Shown in pieces: positions 24,618 to 36,101 of a stretch of 64,000 nt of DNA. Numbering within the stretch: the stretch's first letter is position 1; every line of letters starts with the position of its first letter. Source of the DNA: Rhyacichthys aspro (lineage: Eukaryota; Chordata; Actinopteri; Gobiiformes; Rhyacichthyidae); contig CM072151.1 in NCBI GenBank assembly GCA_036850595.1, forward strand, positions 15,911,307 to 15,975,306, written 5' to 3'. Both the position numbers and the translations under genes were made by a program. The notes under the pieces are model-generated. The model ran no database searches. It saw only the letters and a list, made by a program, of their open reading frames with translations, and had not been told where the DNA came from.

Positions 24618-26719
24618 ATGGATGCGTCGCAGACGGACGCTGAGAGCTGCGTGCGTAACAAACCCTCACGCAGCTGTAAACTGACGCTTCTGGTGGCGCT
24701 CCAGATCCTGCTGCTCACCGCTTGTCTGCTCGGCACGCTGTACGTCTATTGGTCCATACCAAGTATGGTAAGTCCCCCAAACTTCTTTTTTAGAAGAAAT
24801 GTGGAAGAAAGGCTGTTTAAGTGTCATTTTTTAAATTGTCATTATTATCAGATGTACAGGATTTAGACTTTAGGACTATCCTAAACAGAATTCTAGACCA
24901 CAAAATAGTCATTTACATTGATATGATATGATACAGCACGTTATCAGTTTATTGTAATCAAATATAGAAAGATGATGCTTTCAGGGTCAAGTGATAGACT
25001 TCTGGAGATGCTCTTTGGACTCTGGATCAATTAAAGCAGTTAAATGCCGTTAAACCAGTTTAATCATTAAAGATTCATGATGAATAGAGAAAGAAGAGTA
25101 AACAGACAAGAAAAGCTAGGCTATATGTTCATGTGAGCACTATGACTAAAAGTTAGTTATTAAAATGCTTCATTAAATCCTAGTGAGGGAAGGGTACAGA
25201 CTTTATCCGCGGTTCTCAAACTTTTCACATCCAAGTACCACCTTTATGCCGATACGGATCTATGCCATTTTACTTACACTTTTTTTACTCTTAGATGAAT
25301 GTTATATGAATGAAATGAATTTTGTTTGCTGTGCTGCTTCTTTGAAATCACATTTTGAATCCCACAGCTTTGTTAGTCCAGTCTTAGACCAATTCCAGAC
25401 TCATAGAGGTTAGCGTTTGGTGAAGGAGTTAAAACAATTAATTTAATATTATTTATTTCAATCCCAAAAGCAGCAGTCCAAACATTGAGTGGGACACAGT
25501 AAAGTATATTATAAAAAAGCTGTAACAGAAATCAATAGTCCTACATTCTGTGGTCATGTACCACCACAGAGAGCCAGAGTACAACACAGTTTGAGAACTA
25601 TATGCCAAGTTAAGTGTGCTCCACATAATCAGATCAAATGTTCATTACAAATGTTGCCCCCAAACCTAAGGAGCTCTCATGTTTTTCTCTCCAGTCATCT
25701 CTCTTGATCGTGTGATCTCTAACGCATAGTTACAGTTCCATTACTGTCTTAGTCAGGATGACAGTGCACACTGGTTAAATGTAACAAGCAGAGACTTAGA
25801 CTTAACTCCTTGAATGCAAAATATTTGAGTGAACCTTTCGAGACTGAACCTGTTAGGTAGAGTGGCGTAATCTAGCCTTGTTTTGCTGAGTGACTTTGTG
25901 TTTCTTCTTATGACTATGTCAAAGTGGTACCAAATACCACTCAGATAGCCTCTAACCTTGTTGGCTGTACAGACAAGGAATAATGACTAAGTTGTGGTCT
26001 ACGTTTAGGCTTCGGTGTTTATCACCATGCTGCCTTTCTCATTACAGCTTTTAATCATCCCACACTTTCCCTAGTTTCACTTTTACTAAACAAACATCAA
26101 GACAACATCAGGCAACCTACAGAAACCATAACCTTAATATTTCTAAAGTCGTAATGCACTGAGTGGCCTCCTAAAAACAGAACAGATTACATCTCCTAAT
26201 CTACATGTGCCTCTTTTTCACAGGAATTACCTGACGATGTACACATCCAGTTTTTTGCCATCGCAGGTCAGTAAACACAAACATCTAATCAGATCCTCGC
26301 TTTAGCACTTGTCAAACAACTCACTTCTCCTTGTGTCTAACCTGACAGACATCTCCGGAAACAAAACCCTGGAGTTCAACTACATCCAAGACCAGAACCA
26401 GATGGATCTGAGCGAAGAGAGCCGGAGTAGGATCTGTATCCAGTGCACAGGACCCTATGTTTTGCACATGTACGTGTGTTACAAAAGCACCACGGGAGAG
26501 GCCAGTGGGAGCTTGGAGCTGCAGGTGAAAGGGAATCAAGATCCACGGAGCACGTTCGAGCTGCGCACTAGCGGTGAGGTCTGCAGGGGGCTCCATGGCG
26601 TAGCTTACCTCAGGAAGAAGGAAGAGGCCACGCTGCACTTGTACTCCACTGACAATTTCAGAATCAAAAATGTCACTGTCGGCTTCAACTATTTGCTGGG
26701 GTCAAGGTGTGAATTCTGA
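24618..26719 (+). CDS. tnfsf4: TNF-superfamily ligand, TNFSF4 (OX40L)-like
   Basis: Three exons: 24618-24767, 26224-26266 (only 43 bp), 26349-26719, giving 187 aa. It is a type II membrane protein: cytosolic residues 1-21, one transmembrane helix at about 22-44 (LTLLVALQILLLTACLLG), and an extracellular TNF-homology domain from about 58. N-glycosylation sequons are at N69 (NKT) and N172 (NVT). Cysteines are at 94, 97, 108, 143 and 185. The pattern IQCTGPY, then AYLRKKEEATLHLYSTDN, and a Cys near the C-terminus resemble mammalian OX40L more than GITRL. Length and exon plan (TM exon, tiny exon, TNF-domain exon) also fit. The family supplies T-cell co-stimulation through OX40. The position outermost in the cluster from faslg is that of TNFSF4 in mammals. 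The symbol rests on synteny plus weak similarity, since these ligands diverge fast. Confidence 0.7.
25208..25597. mobile_element. Degraded hAT-type MITE in the TNFSF4-like intron
   Basis: The left end GGTTCTCAAACTTTT (about 25210) pairs with the right end CAGTTTGAGAACTA (about 25585), the classic hAT non-autonomous termini. Subterminal TACCACC words occur at both ends (25237, 25559). No clear 8-bp target duplication remains, so it is old. Its middle (25375-25473) is a reverse-strand copy of the module that is expanded nine-fold at 28645-29202. The rest of the intron (24768-26223) shows nothing else. Confidence 0.6.
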
Positions 26720-27002
26720 AGACACACTTTTGGGATTTAAGGAAGAAGGAAAACACCACCAAGGTTGACTCGCAGTCGAATGGTGCTGTGGGAAAAGACA
26801 GAAGAAATTGAGGAGACTGCAAAATGTATTCAAAACCTAAACCACCAACTGAAAGGGAACTTGTTCAGGACTGTGGAAGCCTTGCCCCTGCAAAGCTGCT
26901 TTTTATATAATCGTTTTTACTGTAACAATATTAAGTTATACACTTTTTACTGAATGTATATTTTTATGAGTCACTTTTTATTCTCGGCTAACTCTGTTTT
27001 TT

Positions 27003-27245
27003 TCTTTGAGGAGTCTGCATGTCCTCCCCGTGTCACCGCGGGTTCCTTCCACCACCAAAGACAAACATGTATAGGTCAATTGGCAACTCTAAAGTATCCC
27101 TAGTGAATGAATGTGAGAGTGAATGGTTGTCTGTCAGCCCTGCGACTAACTGGCCATTATCCAGGGTGTACTCCGCCTCAGGCCCAAAGCTGCTGGGATA
27201 GGCTCCAGCCACCTATGATCCCCAATGGGAATAAGCGGTAGAAAA
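27003..27245 (+). repeat. Dispersed teleost repeat (SINE/LINE-tail type)
   Basis: The fragments GTCTGCATGTCCTCCCCGTG, CAATTGGCAACTCTAAAGTA, GTGAATGGTTGTCTGTCAGC, CCAGGGTGTACTCCGCCTC, TGGGATAGGCTCCAGCC and AAGCGGTAGAAAAT appear in the order of a very common fish interspersed repeat. Related pieces lie at 37045-37098 (reverse) and 63537-63745. It lies in the 3' region of the TNFSF4-like gene and may be transcribed in its 3' UTR. Confidence 0.7.
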
Positions 27246-27435
27246 TTCACTTTTTTATTGTAAATATAGTATGCCTAAAGTATACACCTGTGGACTTCAG
27301 ATAATTATTTAAACACGGTTTGTTTTCTAGCTCCAAGTTGGTCTAAAATCCAAAGAAAGCAATCTGCACCAAGCTCCAATTAAGTCGTTGTACACAGAGT
27401 ATTGAAAAGTCCTGTTAAGCTATGAGTTTTGTTTG

Positions 27436-27441
27436 AATAAA
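27436..27441 (+). terminator. Possible polyadenylation signal of the TNFSF4-like gene
   Basis: AATAAA 717 bp after the stop codon; a second AATAAA is at 27529-27534. Which one is used cannot be told from sequence. Confidence 0.4.
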
Positions 27442-27539
27442 AGCTTTGTGAATGTTAACATGACCCTAATGTGAGAAAAAAAAAAGCACTGAGTAGAGCA
27501 CTGATAACCCGTTGAGGTGATGAAACTTAATAAAACCTT

Positions 27540-28464
27540 TTGCAATGAGCAAATCTTCTTTTTTCATGCGTCAGTGTCATCTCCCTTACTACCTTGAGAG
27601 TCAGCAGTTTCATCATCACCTGGCACGTACAACACCGTCACAGCCAAAAGTGAAAGTAAGATGTGTACCCTCGTCACAACATTTGGCTGTGATTAAGGAT
27701 CGGTTAGGAAATAAACTATTTAAAGACCTAAGCTGTTTCGGCTCATCTTGTGTATCATTTTTTGGTGTCTGAAAATAGAACGCGGACAATTGCTCGATGG
27801 AAAACCCATTCATGGACAGGTTTAACAAGTTGGAAAATCCCTAATCTGAAGGAGAGTGTCGACCAGTGTCAGCAAATTACAGAAAGTTTAGTATCAGATG
27901 GAAAGAGTGAACACTGGTGCAAGTTGGAGCTTGAAAAAGAATCTTCTTTGTTAGCTTCTGCCACAGAGCAACATAACAAATGAGATAAAATGAGTGAGTT
28001 ACTGAGAGCGAGGTTGTAAAAGCGTTAGAATTTACACATGACATAATGACCATTGAATGAGTTTTATGTTAATCACAGTAAGACCAGAAGACAAGCGCTA
28101 GAATCAAATACAAGAATCTCAACACAGTCATTGCTCTGCTTTAATGTGATGCAGTGAAAACACACTGCTTCAAGGTGTGCTTTTCAAACCACTATAGAAA
28201 CCCCTCATTAAGAAGCAGAGCCCAGACACAGCTGATAACGGTGATCCTGCAGGAAGTGGACTATGACCCTTCACGCGCCCACATGACCTTTGACACACAC
28301 AGACTTTTGAGTTGTAACAGAAAATAAGGCCTTAGTTGGTTAAGTTTAAAAGAATCATATTAACAGGAAAAAATATCACCACACGTTCTGGTGAAAAGAA
28401 GTGAAAGTTTCTTGGCTGCCATTCACCTCACAACACAGTCTGGGGTAACTTTAGCAAGTCTTTA
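27540..28464. other. Intergenic, nothing recognised
   Basis: Between the TNFSF4-like 3' end and the repeat element at 28465. The ORFs at 27545-27772 and 27750-27983 overlap in different frames and resemble no family I know. Confidence 0.6.
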
Positions 28465-29345
28465 GTAGTGCTGTGACTAGTGACCAATCTTGGTCTTGAG
28501 ACTGGTCTTAAGACTGTTTTGTGAAGATCTTGGTCTTTTTCATGGTCTCGATCCCTAAAAGTCTTGTCTCAACCAAGACCACAAATTCTATATTTGTCTG
28601 CTTTTGGGATTGAAATAAATAAATAATATTACATTAATTGTTCTAACTCTGCCTCCTTCACCAAACACTAACCTCCATGAGTCTGGACTTGGTCTAAGAC
28701 TGGACTAACTCTGTCTCCTTTACCAAACACTAACCTCCATGAGTCTGGACCTGGTCTAAGACTGGACTAACTCTGTCTCCTTTACCAAACACTAACCTCC
28801 ATGAGTCTGGACTTGGTCTAAGACTGGACTAACCCTGTCTCCTTCACCAAACACTAACCTCCATGAGTCTGGACTTGGTCTAAGACTGGACTTACTCTGT
28901 GTCCTTCCCCAAACACTAACCTCCATGAGTCTGGACCTGGTCTAAGACTGGACTAACCCTGTCTCCTTTACCAAACACTAACCTCCATGAGTCTGGACCT
29001 GGTCTAAGACTGGACTAACTCTGTCTCCTTCACCAAACACTAACCTCCATGAGTCTGGACTTGGTCTAAGACTGGACTAACTCTGTCTCCTTCACCAAAC
29101 ATTAACCTCCATGAGTCTGGACTTGGTCTAAGACTGGACTAACTCTGTCTCCTTGACCAAACACTAACCTCCATGAGTCTGGACTTGGTCTAAGACTGGA
29201 CCAAGTCAGTATTTATTACTGATTAGATTTTATAACTGTTCCCCTCTATCTATTTGGGTACATTGTTGACTGTTACAGGTCTTGAGATGGTTTTGCACTG
29301 ACATGTTCTCTGGTCTCGGACCAGACAGGAATAAACTGGCACTGA
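28465..29345 (+). repeat. Dispersed repeat of GGTCTTGAGAC type carrying an internal minisatellite
   Basis: The left flank has TTGGTCTTGAGACTGGTCTT, GATCTTGGTCTT and CATGGTCTCGATC words. The right flank has AGGTCTTGAGATGG and TGGTCTCGGACCAGAC. This looks like one element of a dispersed family whose interior has been expanded. A single-unit, reverse-oriented relative lies at 34672-34896. Confidence 0.55.
28645..29202 (+). repeat. 62-bp minisatellite, nine copies
   Basis: The word GTCTGGAC recurs at 28681, 28743, 28805, 28867, 28929, 28991, 29053, 29115 and 29177, exactly 62 bp apart. The total of 558 bp is nine units. Copies differ at only a few positions (CTTGG/CCTGG, TTTACC/TTCACC), so the expansion is recent. 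The unit carries no conserved reading frame: 62 is not a multiple of three. Confidence 0.95.
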
Positions 29346-29908
29346 CAGAAGAAGTGCACAAAACCAAAAAAATCAATTTAAAAAATGCTGAAAAGTGATG
29401 AAATTATTCTTCTGATAAAGCAAGTGAAACAAACATCCAAAACACCAAAACTCAATTGACTAACTATATAAAACCATAAACAGTTTGAGATGTTAGCTGT
29501 GAATTCATTCAAATGTGAAACCAACACAAGGCACATAAAAAACATAAACTGTGACGCAAGATCTGTCTGCAGCCATCAAACATGTAGGCGGCACTACAAC
29601 AGTGATGCAACAGCACTGTCTGTTTGAGCACAGGTGAAGACAAACAGGTCACTGAGACATGGAGCCCGTAAAAAAACATTATTTACAGAATTTAAGTGTG
29701 AGAGCGAAAATAAATGTGACAAATGATACTCTTTGAACCAGACTTGATTAAATAATAATCCTCATTCTGGATCATTTTGTGAATGACAGTAAATCAGACG
29801 AGGACATATGGGTTTTTATCCGACGGACAATACTACACTCTAAACAAGACAAAAACACAATCAAGTAGCAGGGGCAGTGTAATTATTAACACTGTGCTCA
29901 GGTTCAGA
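29346..29908. other. Intergenic upstream of the TNFSF18-like gene
   Basis: AT-rich with many A-runs and no ORF of note. Nothing recognised until the kappaB/TATA region. Confidence 0.6.
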
Positions 29909-30015
29909 GGGATTCCCTGCTACTTGTTTTAATAACTGTGTTCAGGGGCGGGGTTAAAGGGCTTGGGATTCCCACGTTCTCTGTTTTTGTGTGGGAAGAC
30001 TAGAGTATATATTAA
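29909..30015 (+). promoter_or_regulatory. Promoter of the TNFSF18-like gene: two kappaB sites and TATA
   Basis: GGGATTCCC, a perfect palindromic NF-kappaB site, occurs at 29909-29917 and again at 29965-29973, 56 bp apart. The sequences before each copy are similar (TTAACACTGTGCTCAGG and TAATAACTGTGTTCAGG), pointing to a local duplication. TATATTAA follows at 30008-30015. The start site should fall near 30038, leaving a short leader before the ATG at 30058. NF-kappaB control of TNF ligands is established knowledge; use of these sites is inferred. Confidence 0.6.
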
Positions 30016-30057
30016 GGATGCTGGATTCAATCTCTGCCAAAGATCTCAGGGAGCATT

Positions 30058-31057
30058 ATGAGGAGCCTTGAAGCAGGACAAGTTAAGTTAGAGATGGAGA
30101 CTTTAAATGGAGATTCTGCTCCTGAACACTCTCCTGCTCAACAGAGAAGTTGTCTGAGGTGTGTCGTTTTTCTGGCATCACTGATGGGGCTGGTGGCTGT
30201 GGTTTCATGCACTTTAATGCTTTACTTCTTAGTGTTCAGGCCGTCATGTGAGCAGGTAAGCAGCTTCTCCCTGTAGTGCACAGTTATGATCTGTATGAAT
30301 ACACACGTCTACAGTCATTCTTCTGTTATGTGTAGGATGTTGGAGCTGTGCATGCTTCAGGAAAAGTCAACGTGACCTGTACACTACAAGGTAAATGGGA
30401 CCTTTTATTTATGTGAAACGTGAGTTATATATGTGTTCAGCTCAGGACAAGATGTTTATTTCTTTGATCCATTTCTGTTAATCTGGATAAATTAAGTGTA
30501 TATTTAATATTTTCTTCCCTTTTGATTTAGTATTTTAGGCAGATTTCACTTCGAGCGTTAAAGAGGCATTACAGTGTTAGAGTCTTATCTCAATAACCCA
30601 TGTATTGTTAAAAGCCCAATTTTATAAATGTATTAAATAAGCTAGAAGCAAGCTCTTTAGTCTAAAAAGCAGTGTATAACTCAGAATTATACTGCTTGAA
30701 CAAGTGAACATTATTATTATTTAACTTGAAGAATGGTTCTCTGAAGAAGTACATGTGCTGATTTGTTTATTCCTTTTGTCCGTAGTCACTGATCAAAAGG
30801 GACAATATGCCATCTTCACTGCAGAGAAAGCTGCTACATACCAGATCCACGGTTGGCTGAGACGCCCCACTGACACCAGTGAGGACGTACGCCTCGTGCA
30901 CACATACAGCGCTGAGGACCGAACGCTGCAGAAGAACAACAACTCTGGGAATGTCATCTTCTTTTTCACTAAGACCCAGCTTCTGAACACCAGCAGAATA
31001 AGTCTTCAGTTCAAGTCAACCTACACTGACAGCTATTTCTATGTCTATGAGCTCTGA
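30058..31057 (+). CDS. tnfsf18: TNF-superfamily ligand, TNFSF18 (GITRL)-like
   Basis: Three exons: 30058-30255, 30336-30390, 30786-31057, giving 174 aa. It is type II: a 35-residue cytosolic part, a transmembrane helix at about 36-60 (VVFLASLMGLVAVVSCTLML), then a short TNF-homology domain. Sequons are at N78, N136 and N152. The segment ATYQIHGWL fits the TNF-fold strand usually written GLYLIYGQV in GITRL, and the chain ends in an aromatic strand, SYFYVYEL. Exon sizes (198/55/272) mirror the neighbouring TNFSF4-like gene (150/43/371), suggesting an old tandem duplication. It sits between that gene and faslg, as TNFSF18 does in mammals. Similarity to GITRL itself is faint, so the name rests mainly on position. 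A second in-frame ATG (codon 13) is an alternative start. The ligand would act on GITR on lymphocytes. Confidence 0.65.
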
Positions 31058-34000
31058 CCAGACTGAGTGTCAAAGACTGTATGGCAACATGCAGACCTTA
31101 CAACCAACAGACGTATTCTGAATCAGATGAGTCCAAACCTAGTTTTTGAGTTTCTGTTCTGGCTGAAACTGGTGTGTGTCACTGTTAATTCACCTGTGGC
31201 ATCACACGAAGGTTTTGTATGGAACTGACTCATACGGATGCCTGTTCACAGCAGGTCAGGGATGTAAAAGACGATGAAATGAGGGTTTTGTAACTTGATT
31301 ATGCTTGAAAGAATGGACAGTCCCTACTGATCCTGAGATGTTGTACACAGAAATGCTGCAGAGGGTTGTTTGTAAAAGAATAATTGTGCAATGTAGAAAT
31401 AGTCTTACATTTTTATATCATGATGACATTGGTAGACATTTCATTTCACCTTAAAATCATTTCCAACTCTGCAGTTCAGTTCTCTACTGTCGAACACATG
31501 TAATATCAGGGTTGTATAGAAGAACAGAAGCATAAATGTTTTTGACAAAACTCAATTGTGCGTTTAAATACACTGTATAATCCAAATACTGTGTCATTCC
31601 TGGCTTAAAAAAAAGTGACAGTGAAAATGTTTTTAAGGAGTTATTTCTGAAGATAATTTCTTGTTTGTACTAATACTGACAAATCCAGATTTTCCAGCTC
31701 AGTGTCACGCCCACGTTCTTTGAGTGAGAGTGCTTGTTGTGTAGTAGTCCTTGTATCTGAGGAGGAAGTGAGAGTTGACATGGATCTAAGAGTGCACCCT
31801 AACTGTTTCATCATCATGATTTGAAGGATGAAAGAGCACTTGTTTGAAAGACAAAAACAATCACAGTCATTAAATCCACAGGGAAATGCTACAGTTAAAT
31901 ATCTGAACATGGTCGAAATGTTTAAAGCGACAGTTAAGATGCTTTGAGATTTTTTTTTAAAATACTATCCACATACACCAGCTCTGTACAACCCGACAGG
32001 TGTGTATTTCACCATAATGACTCTACAGGTAAAGGTGACATTGATCACACTCACTTTTTACCACAGGCAATAAATTCAAATAAACATTTTAAAGGTAAGG
32101 TGAGTAGTTTTATGGCCTTTGTGGTAACATTTGTGGCAAAAGAGCAGATTGATGGCCATACCTTACACAGGTGAACAGCTATGGCCCCTCCAGGGACATC
32201 TCTCAGTAGAAATAGGTCCAGTGTTGATTTTACCTCAACAAAATAGAACAAAATCCATTTAGTTTTAAGATGTCCCAAACTCTTAAGTAAAACTGTGACT
32301 GGGCTTCTTCTTCTGTAGTGTTCAGATCTGCTGTTTTGGGCAGTTATCAGAACAGGAACAGGAAGTGATGGAGCAACCACTGTATTGAGCTTTAATAGTC
32401 TTTTTTTTTTTTTTTAAGATAAAGAGTGTTATTTTGATCGAGCAGACTACTAAAATATAACATTAATTGTGTGTTTCATTTTGTCCAGCTGTATACTTAA
32501 AACCTTTACACAATGCGCCACTTTCCCAATGCCATATGTGAAGCTGAAAATTATATGAGTTTCACTTGCCACATGCTGCTCTAGTGTGTCTGTAACTGCC
32601 AGATTTTAATGATTGGAATCAGACAGAGCTGATGCTGCAACTGAAGGTGACATTTAGGTTTGGCACAGTTCTAGTGAAGTTTAATCAAAGCAGAAAAAAA
32701 ATAATTAAGTGGGAGTGAAACTTTGTCTTGTGTATTTGGGAAAGTCTGTGGTGGAGGGCCACACGTCACAAACCTTTGACTTTTCCATTCACACCGCGGT
32801 CCATCAGCTTGCCCATCTGAGCACACAACCCTCTTTTCTGTGTCTAGGCCTGTGTTTTCCTGTGTTGTGGATGTATGTCCCACCTACAGTCTCTCAGCAC
32901 TATTCCATTTCTTGCAACCTTTTCTCAAGTGGGGGAGGTGAAGTTGGAACGGAGTAGATCTACCAATATCACAGGTCCTTTTTCCACTGTGACACATAAC
33001 ATCCCCTCCATCGCAGCCGAGCTCACACCACACAGGTCAGCTGACATCCTGTGCTGTTGCCTGCTGCTAAGGGCAGGTAAACAAATATTTATGAGAAACC
33101 TTTTAATATGAATTTCGTCATGTGTAGGTCAAAAGAAACAACAGGGCCTGTCCCTAAAAACTGGAAAAGGCCTTAAAATGCTAATTCCGATAATGAGTGG
33201 TCAGTTTACTCAGCTTCACCAGTAAGAAAATGAATGTACCTTTCGGATGAGTGTGCTACGGAGCAGCAATTATTATTTGATAACAGGCTTGTGTAGCGGC
33301 TAGTAAGCTTTGGTACATCTTAAGAAGGAGCTGCAATTTTGACCTAAATTCATTATGACATTCATAATCAATATATGCTTTTACACAGGATGATGCAATC
33401 ACAGTTTATTAGCAGGTAAAAGTGCTTTCAGATACCTATCCTTAGAGTTTAGTTTCACTGAAAGGTTGCAATCAAAAGGTTTTTATTTTGTAACAGAAAT
33501 GTTTTATGACTAGCTCCAGGAATAACTTACCTGACTATATTAGAGTCGGAGCAAGCCAAGCCTAATCATACAGTATTATTCATTACATTACTTATTACAA
33601 CTAGTGTCTAACAAGCAAGTCATAAAGTCTGATTTAAAGGGGGTAAAGTCTAATGTAAATGGTCTGTGAGTGAAAATGCTATATGTGACTGAGCACTTTC
33701 TTTCTTCACTCATGGTTATATCAGACGCTAAGATTCCTTTTTATTTTCTTCTTTGTATTTTTTCCGATGTTTGTGCAAAAAAAATGTTACAAAAAAAAAA
33801 GATTGCTCTAACAAGCTGCGGCCTACATTTCTCGTAAAGACTGACTTTCCATTTTAATCACACAGGGAGCGGATGGGCACATTTCTTGGACAATCCACCC
33901 ACTCTTTTGTCACATCGTCTTCCTAAAAGTGCAAGTGCAATGCAGCGGGGACTGGAGAGCAGTGTGGAAGCGGTTTTCTGCTGCTGGATGAGTCATTTTG

Positions 34001-34671
34001 AACCCATCCACGCATCAGAGAGGATAGTGTAAGAGGGACACTGAGGCAGAGAGAGACCTACATAAACATCTCGCACCTTTATATGGGAAATCCATAGATG
34101 ATGAGAGCAGAGCAGGGGTAAGTTAAACACCAGAGTAACCAAAAAAGAAAAGATTGAGACACAAGCTCAAAACTGAATCTAGATTTCTGATTATGTGGAT
34201 AGGGGAGTCCCGTCTTCAGAGTTTCACCAGGGCTTAACTTTCTCACCTCTCTATCAGGAGTTAGGCTTTATCTGAGCTCATGAGTGGGTTCAATGAAAGC
34301 TGGTGGCCGTATAAATGGAGTGGGGCGTCCCCCTGTATGTCTGCATCAGTATCTGTGTTTGTCCGTAACATTTCACTTCATATGTTATGAGCCTTTATGA
34401 GCATCAAAATCTGAATGCATCCTGTACAATACGAAAAACAATTCTGCTGCTGACTAAAACAAAAACACAGATAGACCCTGCGGTGTTCTTCTCACATCAG
34501 AAAAAGGCTACAGTGTGCAAATGATGATATGATGTATGATAAGGCTTCAATAGACTATTTAGGGGCAGTTCCCAAAACCAATCCACTGATTTACTGTTAC
34601 AATCAGTACTAGGGAGTGTCAACATAAATCATCTTCACTTAAAGTAACACTATAGTCTTGTGAATAGTGAC
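31058..34671. other. 3' region of the TNFSF18-like gene and intergenic spacer
   Basis: Two close AATAAA words at about 32069 and 32078 are the first plausible polyadenylation signals. Poly-T and poly-A runs lie near 32400 and 33780. Several ORFs under 110 codons exist on both strands without recognisable content. A TATAAAT with GC-rich flanks at about 34310 has no gene behind it. I see no exon of a known gene. Confidence 0.5.
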
Positions 34672-34896
34672 TTTAAACTAGTCCAGACCATACTGACCAG
34701 GACCAAGTCATGGCAGAGACCAGTGAGTCGAGACCAATAAGACCAAGAATCTGTTGGATGAAACCGAGTAAAGTCCATGTCAGGGCCAATCAAGACCAGA
34801 ACCAGAGCACATACATTGTTACTGATTAAAGCGAACAGTTAAAAAATATTAACAGTCCAAGTCCTGTCTTAATCCAAGTCCAGACTCGCTTAGCTT
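34672..34896 (-). repeat. Single-unit relative of the 28.5-29.3 kb repeat
   Basis: Read on the minus strand it gives GAGTCTGGACTTGG, then ATTAAGACAGGACTTGG, TAACTGTTC, and further GGTCTTGA, CTTGGTCTT and GGTCTCGACTC words. The order is that of the right part of the 28465-29345 element, but with only one minisatellite unit. Confidence 0.6.
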
Positions 34897-35248
34897 CCAA
34901 ATGCTACGAACACGTGACCATGTGGGCCTGTGTTGTTTATAACACGGCTGCTTAAACTTTTGAACGTCGTTGGCAAAAAAAACCCCAACCCAAAACAAAC
35001 AAACTGTTAGCATAAGTAAATAGTACTGTTTAATGTGACTGACATATATTATATGATATATTAAATGCACCCTCTTGCTTTGTTTTTAATTATTTCATGG
35101 ACAAAGTACTGCAGCCTGTTCTTTCAACGTTACTGAATTAGGCAGATGAATACTATGGCGCCATCTAGGGCTCAAAGTCAAAAGTGCATGAGGTGAGATT
35201 TTCCTAAGGTTTTACAAAAATAACTTTTCTCTCTACACTTTACTTTAA

Positions 35249-35267
35249 CACCAGAGGGGGACGGCAG
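35249..35267 (+). promoter_or_regulatory. CTCF-like motif
   Basis: CACCAGAGGGGGACGGCAG, a partial match to the CTCF core, between the TNFSF18-like gene and faslg. The motif only is seen; function is unknown. Confidence 0.25.
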
Positions 35268-35702
35268 AGGACCATGTCACCTTGAAATTTGATAGTCTGT
35301 TTTTTCCAGGACACAGCAACAGTAAACACAAAGCATAATCATGTTGTTAAATCAATGAATGTTAAAACTACTTAAATCACAGCATAGGTTGCAGATTTTA
35401 TCCTTGGCTGAAAACACATACGGTACCTGTTACAGTAATGTTGATGGTTGCAACATGCTGGGGCCTGCACAAAACACAAAGCTGGATCTAAAAAAATTAA
35501 AACTCTGCTTAGCCCTGTGCCCATTTATTTGCTCCAGGAGAGGTTCTAAAGGTCTGTGGGCCACACCACCGACACAACATGGACCACGGCTATCACAAAT
35601 AAAGTAGGCCCATCATGAGGAGAATTATACTCTCAAATTGACTCCACTTGTATTTAACTAGGCCTACATGTAAACAAAATAGACTGGTTGGTTGGTCTAG
35701 TG

Positions 35703-36093
35703 CAGTGGTGGGCAAACTAACATGCGGCCCGTTGAGCTGTGTAATGCGGCCCGCCAAGCATTTACAAAGTATTTATAATTTAATATAAGACATCACATAT
35801 TTGGCCATTTTCCTTAAATGCCTTGTGCTTTTGCTAAAGCTACCATCATATCTACATACAGAAAACTTCCATTCACACAAGTTTTTAATATGGAGTGGAC
35901 AGAGATATTTGACAGAGATTATTGAGTGAAGTCCAATCAGTAGCCATAAGTCTTATTTGCCAAGAAACTGTGCAAGAAATGGTACAGGTTTTCTAATGTA
36001 ATTAATACTAGTAATAATAGTTATTTAATAATATTTTATTTTAGATTTTAAAACCTAGTGTGGCCCTTGAGCCAAAAAGTTTGCCCACCCCTG
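35703..36093. mobile_element. hAT-type MITE with intact 8-bp target-site duplication
   Basis: The left terminus CAGTGGTGGGCAAACT and the right terminus AGTTTGCCCACCCCTG form hAT terminal inverted repeats with one mismatch. GCGGCCCG and GTGGCCC words lie just inside. The element is 391 bp and non-coding. It is flanked on both sides by the identical octamer GTCTAGTG (35695-35702 and 36094-36101). No transposase is present, so it would have been mobilised in trans. Confidence 0.93.
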
Positions 36094-36101
36094 GTCTAGT
36101 G

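Noticed and set aside
28645..29202. Regular repeats that could suggest a CRISPR array
   Set aside because: Units are head-to-tail with no unique spacers, and the genome is vertebrate. It is a minisatellite.
34300..34345. TATAAAT with GC-rich flank resembling a promoter
   Set aside because: No exon or transcript evidence follows. A single TATA word is weak evidence.
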